From Eutrophocola sp965661105 (GTDB taxonomy: Bacteria; Pseudomonadota; Gammaproteobacteria; Pseudomonadales; Pseudohongiellaceae), in contig CBFICR010000012.1 of assembly GCA_965661105.1 (NCBI GenBank), positions 1 to 64,000 of the forward strand: a DNA stretch of 64,000 bases, in the 5' to 3' direction. Under the pieces are notes generated by a model. The model ran no database searches. It was not told the origin of the DNA and was given only the letters and a program-made list of their open reading frames with translations. Below are positions 1 to 8,203 of the stretch, one piece after another (within the stretch, counting starts at the first letter, position 1; each line of letters opens with the position of its first letter). Both the position numbers and the translations under genes were made by a program.

Positions 1-90
1 GTTGACATCAGCATTGCCGAAAGCGAAGTACGCGCGGCGTCTACAGACACTTACGCTGACACATTGATCCTGCTGGTCAGCCCTATTTAA
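1..90 (+). CDS. C-terminal end of a pilus-subunit-like protein (5' truncated by window)
   Basis: An open frame runs from the first base to a TAA at 88-90 and encodes 29 residues ending in DTLILLVSPI. The last residues align with the C-terminus of the next gene, which ends in NDTLMILVEPQ: both have a hydrophobic-acidic start (VDISIAES versus LSVFIQES), then a Y.DTL..LV.P ending. This indicates a paralogous secreted subunit directly upstream in the same operon. The ending fits the C-terminal beta strand of a pilin-like Ig fold, but that is inference. The bulk of the gene lies outside the window. Confidence 0.7.
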   Translation, partial: VDISIAESEVRAASTDTYADTLILLVSPI

Positions 91-184
91 GGCTATCAGG
101 AACCGCGACTCACATGGATAATAGAGGGATGTTATTGTTACAAATATTCAAAGCCTCCCTTTATTCAAGCGACCAACCATAGAT

Positions 185-1210
185 ATGAAACTGCAAATAA
201 ACAATCAAGGAATAGAAAAGCTGCTACTTGCAGCTTCTCTGTTTTTTATTGCGCTTATTATTCCGCTGGTTTCCCAGGCCAGATTTGCAGATCATATCGA
301 GGTCAGAAATATACCTGATGCCAATTTTGGTTTATGGACCCAGTCAGGTAGTGTTTCTACACGATTACGAAGCTGTATTTCCTCAGCCAGTGATGATTCG
401 CCCAATCCTCGTGGCTGGTTTGCATGGCAAATGCCATACCAGGTAAAAATTGAAAATCTGGCAAATGACAGTGATTTTTATCTGTACCTGGATGGTGATA
501 CGTCCAATACCGGAAACAGACGCATCGGATTTTCCTTTTCTCACCGGGATGTTCTTGATGGTGGCGCCTTTGAAATTCTTGGCGAGAATGTCTATGACTC
601 GCATGCCCATGTAGGAAGTTTTCGAAACTGTTTACAGGGCGGAGATAATTCAGAAATACGTATTAATATTGATGCCCATGAACTGGGCGCCAAGGTCTCG
701 GGTTCTTACTCCGGGTCATTTCAATTGACGGCTCTGGGTGGCGTTTGGGGTTCAGCTACTGACAGTAATACATTTTCTGTATCCATTACCATACAATCCA
801 GGCCGCAAGTGATGATCAGTGGCCTGGATGATCTGGGTATGGGCTCTCATTCAGGGATGGGCAATATCTACGCTGAAGAAAACTTTTGTGTTTACAGTAC
901 ATCCAGTGCCGGCAGTTATACTATGAACATTACCTCTCCCAACCAGAATGGCAGTGGCGAATTTTTTCTGGTAAATGGCAGCGGCCTGGGTGAAATACCC
1001 TACCAGTTAAATTTTGTCGATCAGGGTAGTGGTCCAGGCTCAACCCCGGTGAACCTGGGTACCCTGAGTGGCTTTGGCAGTTCGGGAGACCCGTATTGTA
1101 ATGGCAATAACAATACGACCCTGTCAGTTTTTATACAGGAAAGTGATTTACAGATGGCAAAAAGCGGATCTTATAATGACACTTTAATGATTCTGGTGGA
1201 GCCACAATAG
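185..1210 (+). CDS. Secreted pilus subunit / adhesin-like protein of a chaperone-usher system
   Basis: This 341-residue protein has an N-terminal hydrophobic segment (about residues 12-32) that reads as a signal peptide ending near VSQA. The rest is rich in Ser, Gly and Asn and looks like two beta-sandwich halves, about 35-205 and 206-341, with paired cysteines in each half. It has no catalytic motif. Its C-terminus resembles that of the truncated gene at 1-90, so the two appear to be tandem paralogues. It is followed after 6 bases by a second small secreted protein, then a chaperone and an usher, which makes a structural pilin or tip protein the likely role. The exact subunit family was not recognised; spore-coat-U-like or CS1-like subunits are possible. 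The start is the first ATG before the signal peptide; no strong ribosome binding site is visible. Confidence 0.68.
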   Translation: MKLQINNQGIEKLLLAASLFFIALIIPLVSQARFADHIEVRNIPDANFGLWTQSGSVSTRLRSCISSASDDSPNPRGWFAWQMPYQVKIENLANDSDFYLYLDGDTSNTGNRRIGFSFSHRDVLDGGAFEILGENVYDSHAHVGSFRNCLQGGDNSEIRINIDAHELGAKVSGSYSGSFQLTALGGVWGSATDSNTFSVSITIQSRPQVMISGLDDLGMGSHSGMGNIYAEENFCVYSTSSAGSYTMNITSPNQNGSGEFFLVNGSGLGEIPYQLNFVDQGSGPGSTPVNLGTLSGFGSSGDPYCNGNNNTTLSVFIQESDLQMAKSGSYNDTLMILVEPQ

Positions 1211-1216
1211 GCGGTT

Positions 1217-1747
1217 ATGAAAAATATATTATCCAAAGTAATCATTTTATGCCTGGCAATAGTGGTGCTCCCGCTCAATGGTGCGGTAGAAAATGACGGC
1301 ATACTAAATGAACTCAGCGAAGGTAATATTAGACTAATTCTCGATGTTACAGAGAGTGTTTCCGCCGGGTTTGTGTATACCAACCTGGATGCAGAAGGGG
1401 CGGGGTTTCAGGATTTACGTTCATACAGTCTGATCGAGAGCCTGCAAAGGAAAGAGAGCGCAACCATTCCTTTTTGTGTAATTTCCAATACCGGTGGCGC
1501 CTTTTCCCTGAATTCTTTTGAATATCCGGGAATGGAGAACCGACTGGAGTCCGAGTTTGGCTATGATGTCCCTTTCGATGTCACAATCGGGGAAAACCGG
1601 CAAACAGATTCCCGCTATAATGCTGTTACTGAACTATGTAACGATGAAGAGGCAATCCCTATAACTATTCGAACCAAAGAGCAGTTGAATGGAAATGAAG
1701 TTAGCCGCCTGAGTGGTACACTCAACCTGCTGATACAAATGGAATAA
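1217..1747 (+). CDS. Small secreted subunit of the chaperone-usher locus
   Basis: The 176-residue product starts with a signal peptide (hydrophobic residues about 5-22, ending near LNGA). The mature part has two cysteines (PFCVIS and ELCND) and ends in a strand, SGTLNLLIQME, typical of the C-terminal donor-accepting strand of a pilin-like domain. It lies 6 bases after the preceding subunit gene and 39 bases before the chaperone gene, so it belongs to the same transcript. I infer a minor or major pilin role from context and size. No specific family was recognised. It is clearly different in sequence from the 341-residue subunit, so the locus encodes at least two subunit types. Confidence 0.62.
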   Translation: MKNILSKVIILCLAIVVLPLNGAVENDGILNELSEGNIRLILDVTESVSAGFVYTNLDAEGAGFQDLRSYSLIESLQRKESATIPFCVISNTGGAFSLNSFEYPGMENRLESEFGYDVPFDVTIGENRQTDSRYNAVTELCNDEEAIPITIRTKEQLNGNEVSRLSGTLNLLIQME

Positions 1748-1786
1748 AATAGTCATTTTAGGATGGATAAGTAAACTGGAATATCA

Positions 1787-2533
1787 ATGAACAGAAAGTT
1801 TAAAGCAACGATGATGAGTATTGAAAAACCACTGCTGTATTTAGCTGCGGCTTTTCTTTTGGCTGGCAGTCAAATCGTCAATGCCCAGTTAATTGTAAAC
1901 CGCTCCATCATCATGTTTGAAAGCCCGGGGCAGAACCGGGAAGATGTAGTGGTCCTGAATAACAGTAAAGAAGATAACCTTTATGTGCAGGTTGATCCAT
2001 TCACTGTACTCAATCCGGGGTCTTCTGATCAGGAGCTGGTGCCCATGGTGGTTAACGATAATCCCGAATTCCTGGTCACTCCGAATCGATTGGTCACGCC
2101 GCCAGGTGGGCGTTCGATTGTCCGCTTCCTGAATCTAAAACCAGCTGAAGACAGGGAACGGGTCTACAGGGTGAATATGATTCCGATTACCCCTCCCGCA
2201 GAGTTGGATGATGAAAATGAGGATGTCATTAAATCAAGACTTGAAGTTGTTGTGGCATACCAGGTACTGGTGATTGTTTTGCCTGCAAATCCTGAGCCGG
2301 TCATGACAATGGATCGCCAGGCCAGAAATGTTGTTTTCATGAATGAGGGCAATGCAAATTATCTCCTGACTGATGGACAACAGTGTGACCCTGCAACACC
2401 TACGGAATGTGTTCCACTGGAAGATCGACGTATCTATCCAGGCAACGAATGGAGATACGAACTTCCTTTTGATGGTCCTTTCACCTATAAAGTTCGCACC
2501 CAAACAGGGCTGACAACAGAATATTTTCGCTAG
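1787..2533 (+). CDS. PapD-like periplasmic pilus assembly chaperone
   Basis: The 248-residue protein has a signal peptide (hydrophobic about 16-33, ending at NAQ) followed by a two-domain Ig-like chaperone. The N-terminal domain opens with LIVNRSIIMFE and continues with REDVVVLNNSKEDNLYVQV, the usual G1/A1 strand region of these chaperones. The middle shows the conserved pattern of a PGG..IVRFLNL segment, where VRF lies in the F1-G1 region, and YRVNMIPITPP before the hinge. The C-terminal domain carries one Cys pair (QQCD and TECV). Such chaperones bind pilin subunits in the periplasm by donor-strand complementation and hand them to the usher. The gene sits between the subunit genes and the usher gene, as in known chaperone-usher operons. 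Confidence 0.85.
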   Translation: MNRKFKATMMSIEKPLLYLAAAFLLAGSQIVNAQLIVNRSIIMFESPGQNREDVVVLNNSKEDNLYVQVDPFTVLNPGSSDQELVPMVVNDNPEFLVTPNRLVTPPGGRSIVRFLNLKPAEDRERVYRVNMIPITPPAELDDENEDVIKSRLEVVVAYQVLVIVLPANPEPVMTMDRQARNVVFMNEGNANYLLTDGQQCDPATPTECVPLEDRRIYPGNEWRYELPFDGPFTYKVRTQTGLTTEYFR

Positions 2534-2561
2534 GCTATTGTCTGAGCTGGATGCTGATGTC

Positions 2562-5500
2562 ATGAAATTCCCTTACTTTACCACGCCGGGTTCGAACTTT
2601 TTTTTCGTATGTCTGCTATTTTCATCAGTTTTATTTATGTACCAGCCCATTGCCTTGGCTCAGGAAAACACAGCAAGGCAATCCTTTCCCGGCTTTATAG
2701 ATAGCTGGCTGAATGCCTGGCAGGCACAGGATACCAACGCCTATTTCAGTCATTATCATAGCGATTTCCAGCCTCGACAGTTCAGTGCTATTGCTGACTG
2801 GCGGAGCGCCAGGACACGCAATATCTCCAGACCTTCTTCAATTTCTCTTAGTGTGGAAACGTTGACCATTAGCCAGCAGGGTGACGGTGAAGCCATTGTG
2901 AGATTTTGGCTTATTTACAGAGCGCCCGATTATGCCGATAGAACCCTTAAGGAATTAACGCTGTCAGCGACTGATGCCGAAGGCTGGGCAATCCTTGCGG
3001 AACTGAATATTGAGGTCGAATATTTGTCACTGACTGGAGAAGAGCTGAGCCTGGACACCAATTCGTCCTCTGATGGCGAGCCTGTTGATGCTGCAGAACC
3101 GATTCTTGTTGAAAATAACGTTCAACAGCCGGATGTGCTGACTGAGAATGCAAATATTGAGCCTGCAGAGGAAGTTATCGAGGCAAGTAACAGCAATTCT
3201 GAATCTCTACCTTCAGTACAAACTCCTGAAACGTCACGCTTGGTAGAAGTCCCTGATTCGCCACCTGTCAATGAACAGGTAATAGAACGCGCTGCAATCG
3301 AGCCCATGCAAGAGCCGACACAAGAACCGGTCCAGGAACCGATACAGGAAACAATAGTTGAATCGAATGTAGATTTGAATGAAGCGGTTACAAATGTCAG
3401 AAGGAATCAGGGTGAAGAACAGGTCGAAGAACAAGTAGTAGAACAAGTAGTAGAACAGAAAGAAGAAAGGGAAGAATGGGTGCCGCCCGGATTCGAAAAC
3501 CTCAATCAGCCGCAGATAACTGAAATTGACATTTACTATGGCGGGTTTTATCTGACATCAGTGCTGGCTGAATTTACCAACTCAGAGGTTACCTTCCTTG
3601 AACGTGAGTCGTTGGTTGATGGTCTGACTAATCTGAAAGACCCTGAGTCTTTTTTAATACTTTTAAACAGGCCGTTTGATGCAAATCCCGATTTATTATG
3701 TTTTTCAGATTTTCAGATCGATTGTGGAACCATTGAAACGGATTCGGTCGATATCATATTTGATCAGTCGAGACTAAGAGTATGGCTGTTTATTTCTCCT
3801 GATTTATTGTTATCCAATACCAGTGAGCAATTGCGATTTTTACCGAAATCGGAAGCAGGTCTTTCCTTTCTCAACCAGGGCGCATTATTTTTCAGTGGCC
3901 AGGACTCCACCATTGATAATTATAATCTTTTCAACAACACCATGTTTGCCTGGAAGGAAAATAGACTTTCAATGCGAAGCAATCTGGCTTCAGATCAAGG
4001 CTTCGAAATTGATACTTTGGCTTTCATGCGGGAGTTTCAAGGAAAAGACTATCGTTTGGGGTTGATGCGAGAGGATGCCAATGGCTTTAGCTTCATGACC
4101 AATGAACGTTTTGAGGGAGTAGCCTTTGCAAGCTCGCTATTAACAAGAACTGACCTTGAGCAATCATTGGGAACTGAAATAGAGCTGTTTTTTTCAACTC
4201 GCAGCAGGGTAGAAATATACAGGGAAGGGAGGTTGATAAGCACTGGTTACTATAATGTGGGTAATAGTATTCTGGATACCTCTGCCTTGCCGAACGGATC
4301 CTACACCATTGAAATTCGCATAATTGATGCGGGTGGGAGCATTACTACGCAAGAGCGCTTTTATTCTAAAACAGGTCGTATAGCGCCATCCGATCAGCCC
4401 TTGTATTTCTTCCATGCAGGCCGTCTGAAAAACGAACTGGATATCAACCGTCTGTCCATTACCGGTGAAGATACTTTTATTCGTGGTGGTTACAATATGC
4501 GGCTTGGAAAATCACTTGGAGGCAGCGCAGGGATTTCCATGGTTGATAATACAAGCATGTTTGAGGCCGGTCTTTTTAATCAGGGACAGAATTATGAGCT
4601 CCAGGCTAATCTGGCATACGAAGATAATGGCGCCAGTGGTCTGGATTTGCGCATGCGCTACCGCAATCCCAAATACAGTCTGACACTCAACAGTCGGCAG
4701 GTTTTTAATGGCGAGCTGAATAGCCAGATTGGACTTGATTACAACCAGTATTACGCCATGCTGGAGGTGCCTACGGCAAAAGGCTTCCTGAGTATTTTTC
4801 ATCGTGATGTAGAACGTCCCCTGACGGGCAGGAATACAAACAGCGGCCTTCGATTTCGTACCCGTGCCAGGGATTTTGGCAATGGCACCATCAATACAAA
4901 TTTTGAATTATCCAAAAACGGCGATGGTGTCATTGGCTTGCTGACTTTTTCATATCAGTTGCAGCGCGAAAACAGATCAAGTGTTTACGAACCCAGAGTT
5001 TCCTATGCAAATGCTGCTTCAAGCAGGGATAGTGGTCTGTATGGCAGTTACCAGTCCAACTGGTATTCGGGACAACAAACAGGCAATGAGTACCGGCTTT
5101 CACTGCGAGGAGATTATGACTATGAGAATTCTGCGGAAGCGCAATTTGAATCCTTTACCGACCTGGGTTCTTCAGATCTTGTGGCACGATACAATGGCCA
5201 AAACGGCAATATGGAATACAGCGGTCGCCTTAGTACCAGTTTTGCATCAAGCGGAGAGTCCAGCAGTTTTGGTGGTAAACGCCGCTCGGAAAGTGCCTTT
5301 CTGGTCAGGGTCGAAGGGGACCCGGATTCCGGCGCGCTCTTTAATGTCCTCATCAACGGTGTTGCTCGTGGCCAGTTGAAGGCAGAAGAAACACTACTGC
5401 TTCCTGTTTCTCCTTATCAGACCTATTCAATAGAACTGAAATCCATCGGTGATACGCTTGTGGATCTGGATAATCGTGTTTATCAGGAAACACTGTACCC

Positions 5501-5774
5501 GGGCAACGTGGTAAATCTTAGCTGGACGACCCAGGTAATCAATATAGGTATAGGCCGTCTGGTTGATGAAAATAATATGCCGCTGGCAAATGCTGTTTTA
5601 CAGAACGTGGTTGGCATTGCGATTACAGACGATAACGGTTTCTTTCAGGCAGAAATCGATCAGAATACCCAGACCCTTGAAGTGCAGAAAGGGGACTTTA
5701 CCTGTATAGCTGGCTTCGATAATCCACGTAGCACATCGACAGTCTTATCCATGGGCACTCTGGTTTGTCGATGA
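2562..5774 (+). CDS. CS1/TcfC-like outer-membrane usher with N-terminal NTF2-like domain
   Basis: The preferred start is ATG 2562, giving 1070 residues and a clear signal peptide (1-33, ending PIALA); an in-frame TTG 24 bases earlier would spoil it. Residues about 40-155 resemble the NTF2-like domain found beside L,D-transpeptidases (SWLNAWQAQD...YFSHYH pattern). A long acidic, Gln/Glu-rich linker follows (about 160-310), with repeats such as QEP.QEP and EQVVEQVVEQ. The remainder is usher-like: an N-terminal TcfC-type domain near YYGGFYL, a pre-barrel segment with the signature R.EIYREGRLISTGYY and LDTS.LP.GSY, a long beta-barrel, and a C-terminal CooC-like end (QETLYPGNVVNLSW, then a carboxypeptidase-like D.NGFF region). 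It would export and assemble the subunits encoded upstream. The NTF2 domain and linker are unusual additions. Confidence 0.82.
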   Translation: MKFPYFTTPGSNFFFVCLLFSSVLFMYQPIALAQENTARQSFPGFIDSWLNAWQAQDTNAYFSHYHSDFQPRQFSAIADWRSARTRNISRPSSISLSVETLTISQQGDGEAIVRFWLIYRAPDYADRTLKELTLSATDAEGWAILAELNIEVEYLSLTGEELSLDTNSSSDGEPVDAAEPILVENNVQQPDVLTENANIEPAEEVIEASNSNSESLPSVQTPETSRLVEVPDSPPVNEQVIERAAIEPMQEPTQEPVQEPIQETIVESNVDLNEAVTNVRRNQGEEQVEEQVVEQVVEQKEEREEWVPPGFENLNQPQITEIDIYYGGFYLTSVLAEFTNSEVTFLERESLVDGLTNLKDPESFLILLNRPFDANPDLLCFSDFQIDCGTIETDSVDIIFDQSRLRVWLFISPDLLLSNTSEQLRFLPKSEAGLSFLNQGALFFSGQDSTIDNYNLFNNTMFAWKENRLSMRSNLASDQGFEIDTLAFMREFQGKDYRLGLMREDANGFSFMTNERFEGVAFASSLLTRTDLEQSLGTEIELFFSTRSRVEIYREGRLISTGYYNVGNSILDTSALPNGSYTIEIRIIDAGGSITTQERFYSKTGRIAPSDQPLYFFHAGRLKNELDINRLSITGEDTFIRGGYNMRLGKSLGGSAGISMVDNTSMFEAGLFNQGQNYELQANLAYEDNGASGLDLRMRYRNPKYSLTLNSRQVFNGELNSQIGLDYNQYYAMLEVPTAKGFLSIFHRDVERPLTGRNTNSGLRFRTRARDFGNGTINTNFELSKNGDGVIGLLTFSYQLQRENRSSVYEPRVSYANAASSRDSGLYGSYQSNWYSGQQTGNEYRLSLRGDYDYENSAEAQFESFTDLGSSDLVARYNGQNGNMEYSGRLSTSFASSGESSSFGGKRRSESAFLVRVEGDPDSGALFNVLINGVARGQLKAEETLLLPVSPYQTYSIELKSIGDTLVDLDNRVYQETLYPGNVVNLSWTTQVINIGIGRLVDENNMPLANAVLQNVVGIAITDDNGFFQAEIDQNTQTLEVQKGDFTCIAGFDNPRSTSTVLSMGTLVCR

Positions 5775-5775
5775 T

Positions 5776-6162
5776 TCATTTTTCAGCTGTCCACTTGCTG
5801 ATCATTACTGCGATCTGTTCTATGGTAAATGGCTTGGTCAAAAAGTCATCCATACCTTTTTCGAGGCAGGCATCGCGGGTGTCACTTTGTGCATCTGCTG
5901 TCAGAGCCACGACAGGGATTGATGCCAGAGCCTGATCTTCCAGAGCGCGAATTTTCTCAACGGCTTCAAATCCATCCATGACTGGCATCTGGCAATCCAG
6001 CAGTACCAGGTCAAAATGTTTTTCCTGCAACTGCTGCAATACTTCCACACCGTTTTCCGCAATCTCAACTGAGGCTCCGGTCGCTTCAATCATGGCTTTA
6101 CTGATGATCTGATTTGCCTTGTTATCTTCGGCAAGAAGAACTTCTGGCTTGCTTGATGACAT
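5776..6162 (-). CDS. Stand-alone response-regulator receiver protein
   Basis: From ATG 6162 this is 128 residues, the size of a single CheY-like receiver domain with no output domain. The acidic pair is in LLAEDN (E12, D13), the phosphoacceptor aspartate is D56 in VLLDCQMPVMDG, the switch Thr is T88 in ALTAD, and the conserved Lys is K110 in LTKPF. A GGAG sequence lies 7 bases upstream of this ATG; a GTG four codons earlier overlaps it and is less likely. Its stop is one base from that of the usher gene, so the two converge without a spacer. The LDCQMPVMDG form is typical of receivers in hybrid-kinase phosphorelays. No cognate kinase is in the window. Confidence 0.9.
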   Translation of the reverse strand: MSSSKPEVLLAEDNKANQIISKAMIEATGASVEIAENGVEVLQQLQEKHFDLVLLDCQMPVMDGFEAVEKIRALEDQALASIPVVALTADAQSDTRDACLEKGMDDFLTKPFTIEQIAVMISKWTAEK

Positions 6163-6226
6163 TGAAAACTCCACTGATTTTTAAATGGGTCGGTATTGAA
6201 GGGCTTGCCGTCATTCTTACTATTGA

Positions 6227-7312
6227 TCAGGCAGCGACTTCCTTCCAAACAAATAACTTAATTGCCAGCACCAGGGTAATCAGCGCCCAGATGATCATGC
6301 CAATAATATCTCCAGACAGCTCTACCAAAGAGGCTCCGTTGATAGCAATTTCCCGCAAGCCGTTTGATATAAAGCTCAGGGGGAGAAAGTTTGCTACAGG
6401 CTGAACCAGTTCCGGCAGTGATTCAATCGGGAAAAATATTCCAGACAATATCATCTGTGGGAACGTCACCAGGTTGCCAATGGCCATGATTGCCTGCTGT
6501 GATTTGGCAATACTGCCAAGACAAAAGCCGATGCTTAGAAAAATTACCGTGCCCAAGACAATAAACACATACAGTGACGCGATATTACCGACAAAAATAA
6601 CGTTAAAAAGAAAAATAGCTGCCAGTATCAGACCACTGATCTGAACCAGACAGATAGTTAAACGCGCAAGCACCAGACCACCGATAAAGTCACGGGGTTC
6701 AATGGGCGTCACAAAAAGTCGTTTAAGGATTCCCTTGCGTCGATATTCGACAATGTTGAAACCGCTGCCAGCAACACCAATATTCATAATGCTGAAGGCA
6801 AGCAGGCCGGGGACAACAAAATCAAGATAACTCTGGGTGCGTGACTGTACATCTTCAATGTTCAAAGAGAACAGGGGGTCAATATTTCGCAGGTTTCTCT
6901 CTACCGAAACCAGGGCCTGTTCAAGTACCGGGAGCACCACAGCGACTTGCCGGACCTGAGCTGCGTCTATCAGGACAGTCAGGTCAACCGGACTGCCATT
7001 ATCCCGAAAATCATCAGGCAGTATCAGTACCACAGATTTTTCACCGGCGCTCAGTTCTTCGCGCAGTGCCGTCTCATCTCCCAGGGTGATGGAAAATAGT
7101 TCTGAGGTTTCCAGTGATGCAATGAACTGGCTGGCCAGCGCATTGTTGGCATTGTTTACAATACCCAGTTCGATTGGGTCGGGATCATTGTTACTGGCAA
7201 AGCTGATCACAAACATAAAGACAAGCGGAAAGAATACCGAGAAAAATATTGCCTGGCGATCTCGCGAATGTATCTTCAGCATCACCTTGGCGAAATACAT
7301 AATTTTTTTCAT
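6227..7312 (-). CDS. ABC-2 type transporter permease
   Basis: The 361-residue protein has the ABC-2 permease layout: one N-terminal membrane segment (about 19-38), a long extracytoplasmic region (about 40-165), then five or so membrane segments to the C-terminus. The end of the soluble region reads SYLDFVVPGLLAFSIMN, a hallmark of this family, and RRKGILKRL follows at the cytosolic loop. ATG 7312 is chosen because an AAAGGA ribosome site precedes it by six bases; a TTG eight codons earlier is weaker. It follows the ATPase gene by 30 bases, forming a two-gene exporter operon. The substrate (drug, lipid or polysaccharide) cannot be told from sequence. Confidence 0.88.
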   Translation of the reverse strand: MKKIMYFAKVMLKIHSRDRQAIFFSVFFPLVFMFVISFASNNDPDPIELGIVNNANNALASQFIASLETSELFSITLGDETALREELSAGEKSVVLILPDDFRDNGSPVDLTVLIDAAQVRQVAVVLPVLEQALVSVERNLRNIDPLFSLNIEDVQSRTQSYLDFVVPGLLAFSIMNIGVAGSGFNIVEYRRKGILKRLFVTPIEPRDFIGGLVLARLTICLVQISGLILAAIFLFNVIFVGNIASLYVFIVLGTVIFLSIGFCLGSIAKSQQAIMAIGNLVTFPQMILSGIFFPIESLPELVQPVANFLPLSFISNGLREIAINGASLVELSGDIIGMIIWALITLVLAIKLFVWKEVAA

Positions 7313-7342
7313 GGGAATCCTTTTTTTATGCTGCAAGTCCTG

Positions 7343-8107
7343 CTATTCACGCAGATCATGGCCGGTAAGAGTGAGAAATACGTCTTCCAGATTACCATGC
7401 AACGGTGCCGCTGGTGGTTCAGGGGCATGTTTGAGAATCAGTTGCTGAGGATCTCCTTCTGCAATGATTTTGCCATTGTCCATAATGGCCAGCCGGTCAC
7501 ATAAAAATTCAGCTTCTTCCATATTGTGCGTGGTGAGAACGATAGTCATGCCGTTATCATTAAGTTGGCGCACCAGATCCCAAAGGTTACGTTTGGCCTG
7601 CGGATCAAGCCCTGTGGTGGGTTCATCCAGAAAAAGCACCTTGGGGTCATTAACCAGGGCACAGGCGATGGAGAAGCGTTGTTTCTGGCCACCGGAAAGA
7701 TTGGCGGGTTTGGCATTGGCTTTTTCCTTCAGATTGACCTTCCCCAGTAGTTCTTCCGGGTCATCATTTCTACCATATAAATTGCTGAATAGTGAGAGCA
7801 GTTCACGCAGGGAAAGGTGGTCAAAATATTCGTTGGCCTGGAGCTGAACACCAATAATTTTTTTCACCTGATAGGGTTGGGTGGCGACATCAAGGTTATC
7901 GACCAGAGCCTGGCCGCCATCAATATCGGTCAGGCCTTCGATCATTTCCAGAGTGGTAGTCTTGCCGGCACCATTGGGACCAAGAATGCCATAAATCTGT
8001 CCTTTATTGATGGTTAGGGAAACACCATTGACTGCGTAAAAGAATTCATTTTTTTTATCCGGTCTGGGATATTTTTTAGCGAGATTAATGACTTCAACAA
8101 TTGGCAT
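7343..8107 (-). CDS. ABC transporter ATP-binding protein
   Basis: The 254-residue protein is a single nucleotide-binding domain. It shows Walker A (GPNGAGKTT, about residues 43-51), the signature LSGGQKQR, Walker B (VLFLDEPTTGLD) and the switch histidine in VLTTHNMEEAEFL. It is of the CcmA/DrrA-like exporter class. It pairs with the ABC-2 permease directly downstream, and together they would make a half-size exporter of two ATPases and two permeases. The start ATG at 8107 leads straight into the A-loop region (YPRP...FYAVNGVSL). Confidence 0.93.
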   Translation of the reverse strand: MPIVEVINLAKKYPRPDKKNEFFYAVNGVSLTINKGQIYGILGPNGAGKTTTLEMIEGLTDIDGGQALVDNLDVATQPYQVKKIIGVQLQANEYFDHLSLRELLSLFSNLYGRNDDPEELLGKVNLKEKANAKPANLSGGQKQRFSIACALVNDPKVLFLDEPTTGLDPQAKRNLWDLVRQLNDNGMTIVLTTHNMEEAEFLCDRLAIMDNGKIIAEGDPQQLILKHAPEPPAAPLHGNLEDVFLTLTGHDLRE

Positions 8108-8203
8108 GATGCCTTCCTGACAGGTTGTTCCGGGCTATGATAACGGAAACTGCAATCAGGTAAAGCGCTGAATATTCAGGGTCTGGAAAAAGTGAGGGGA
8201 ATA

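Noticed and set aside
2538..2561. TTG start of the usher gene
   Set aside because: It adds eight charged residues ahead of a complete signal peptide starting at ATG 2562.
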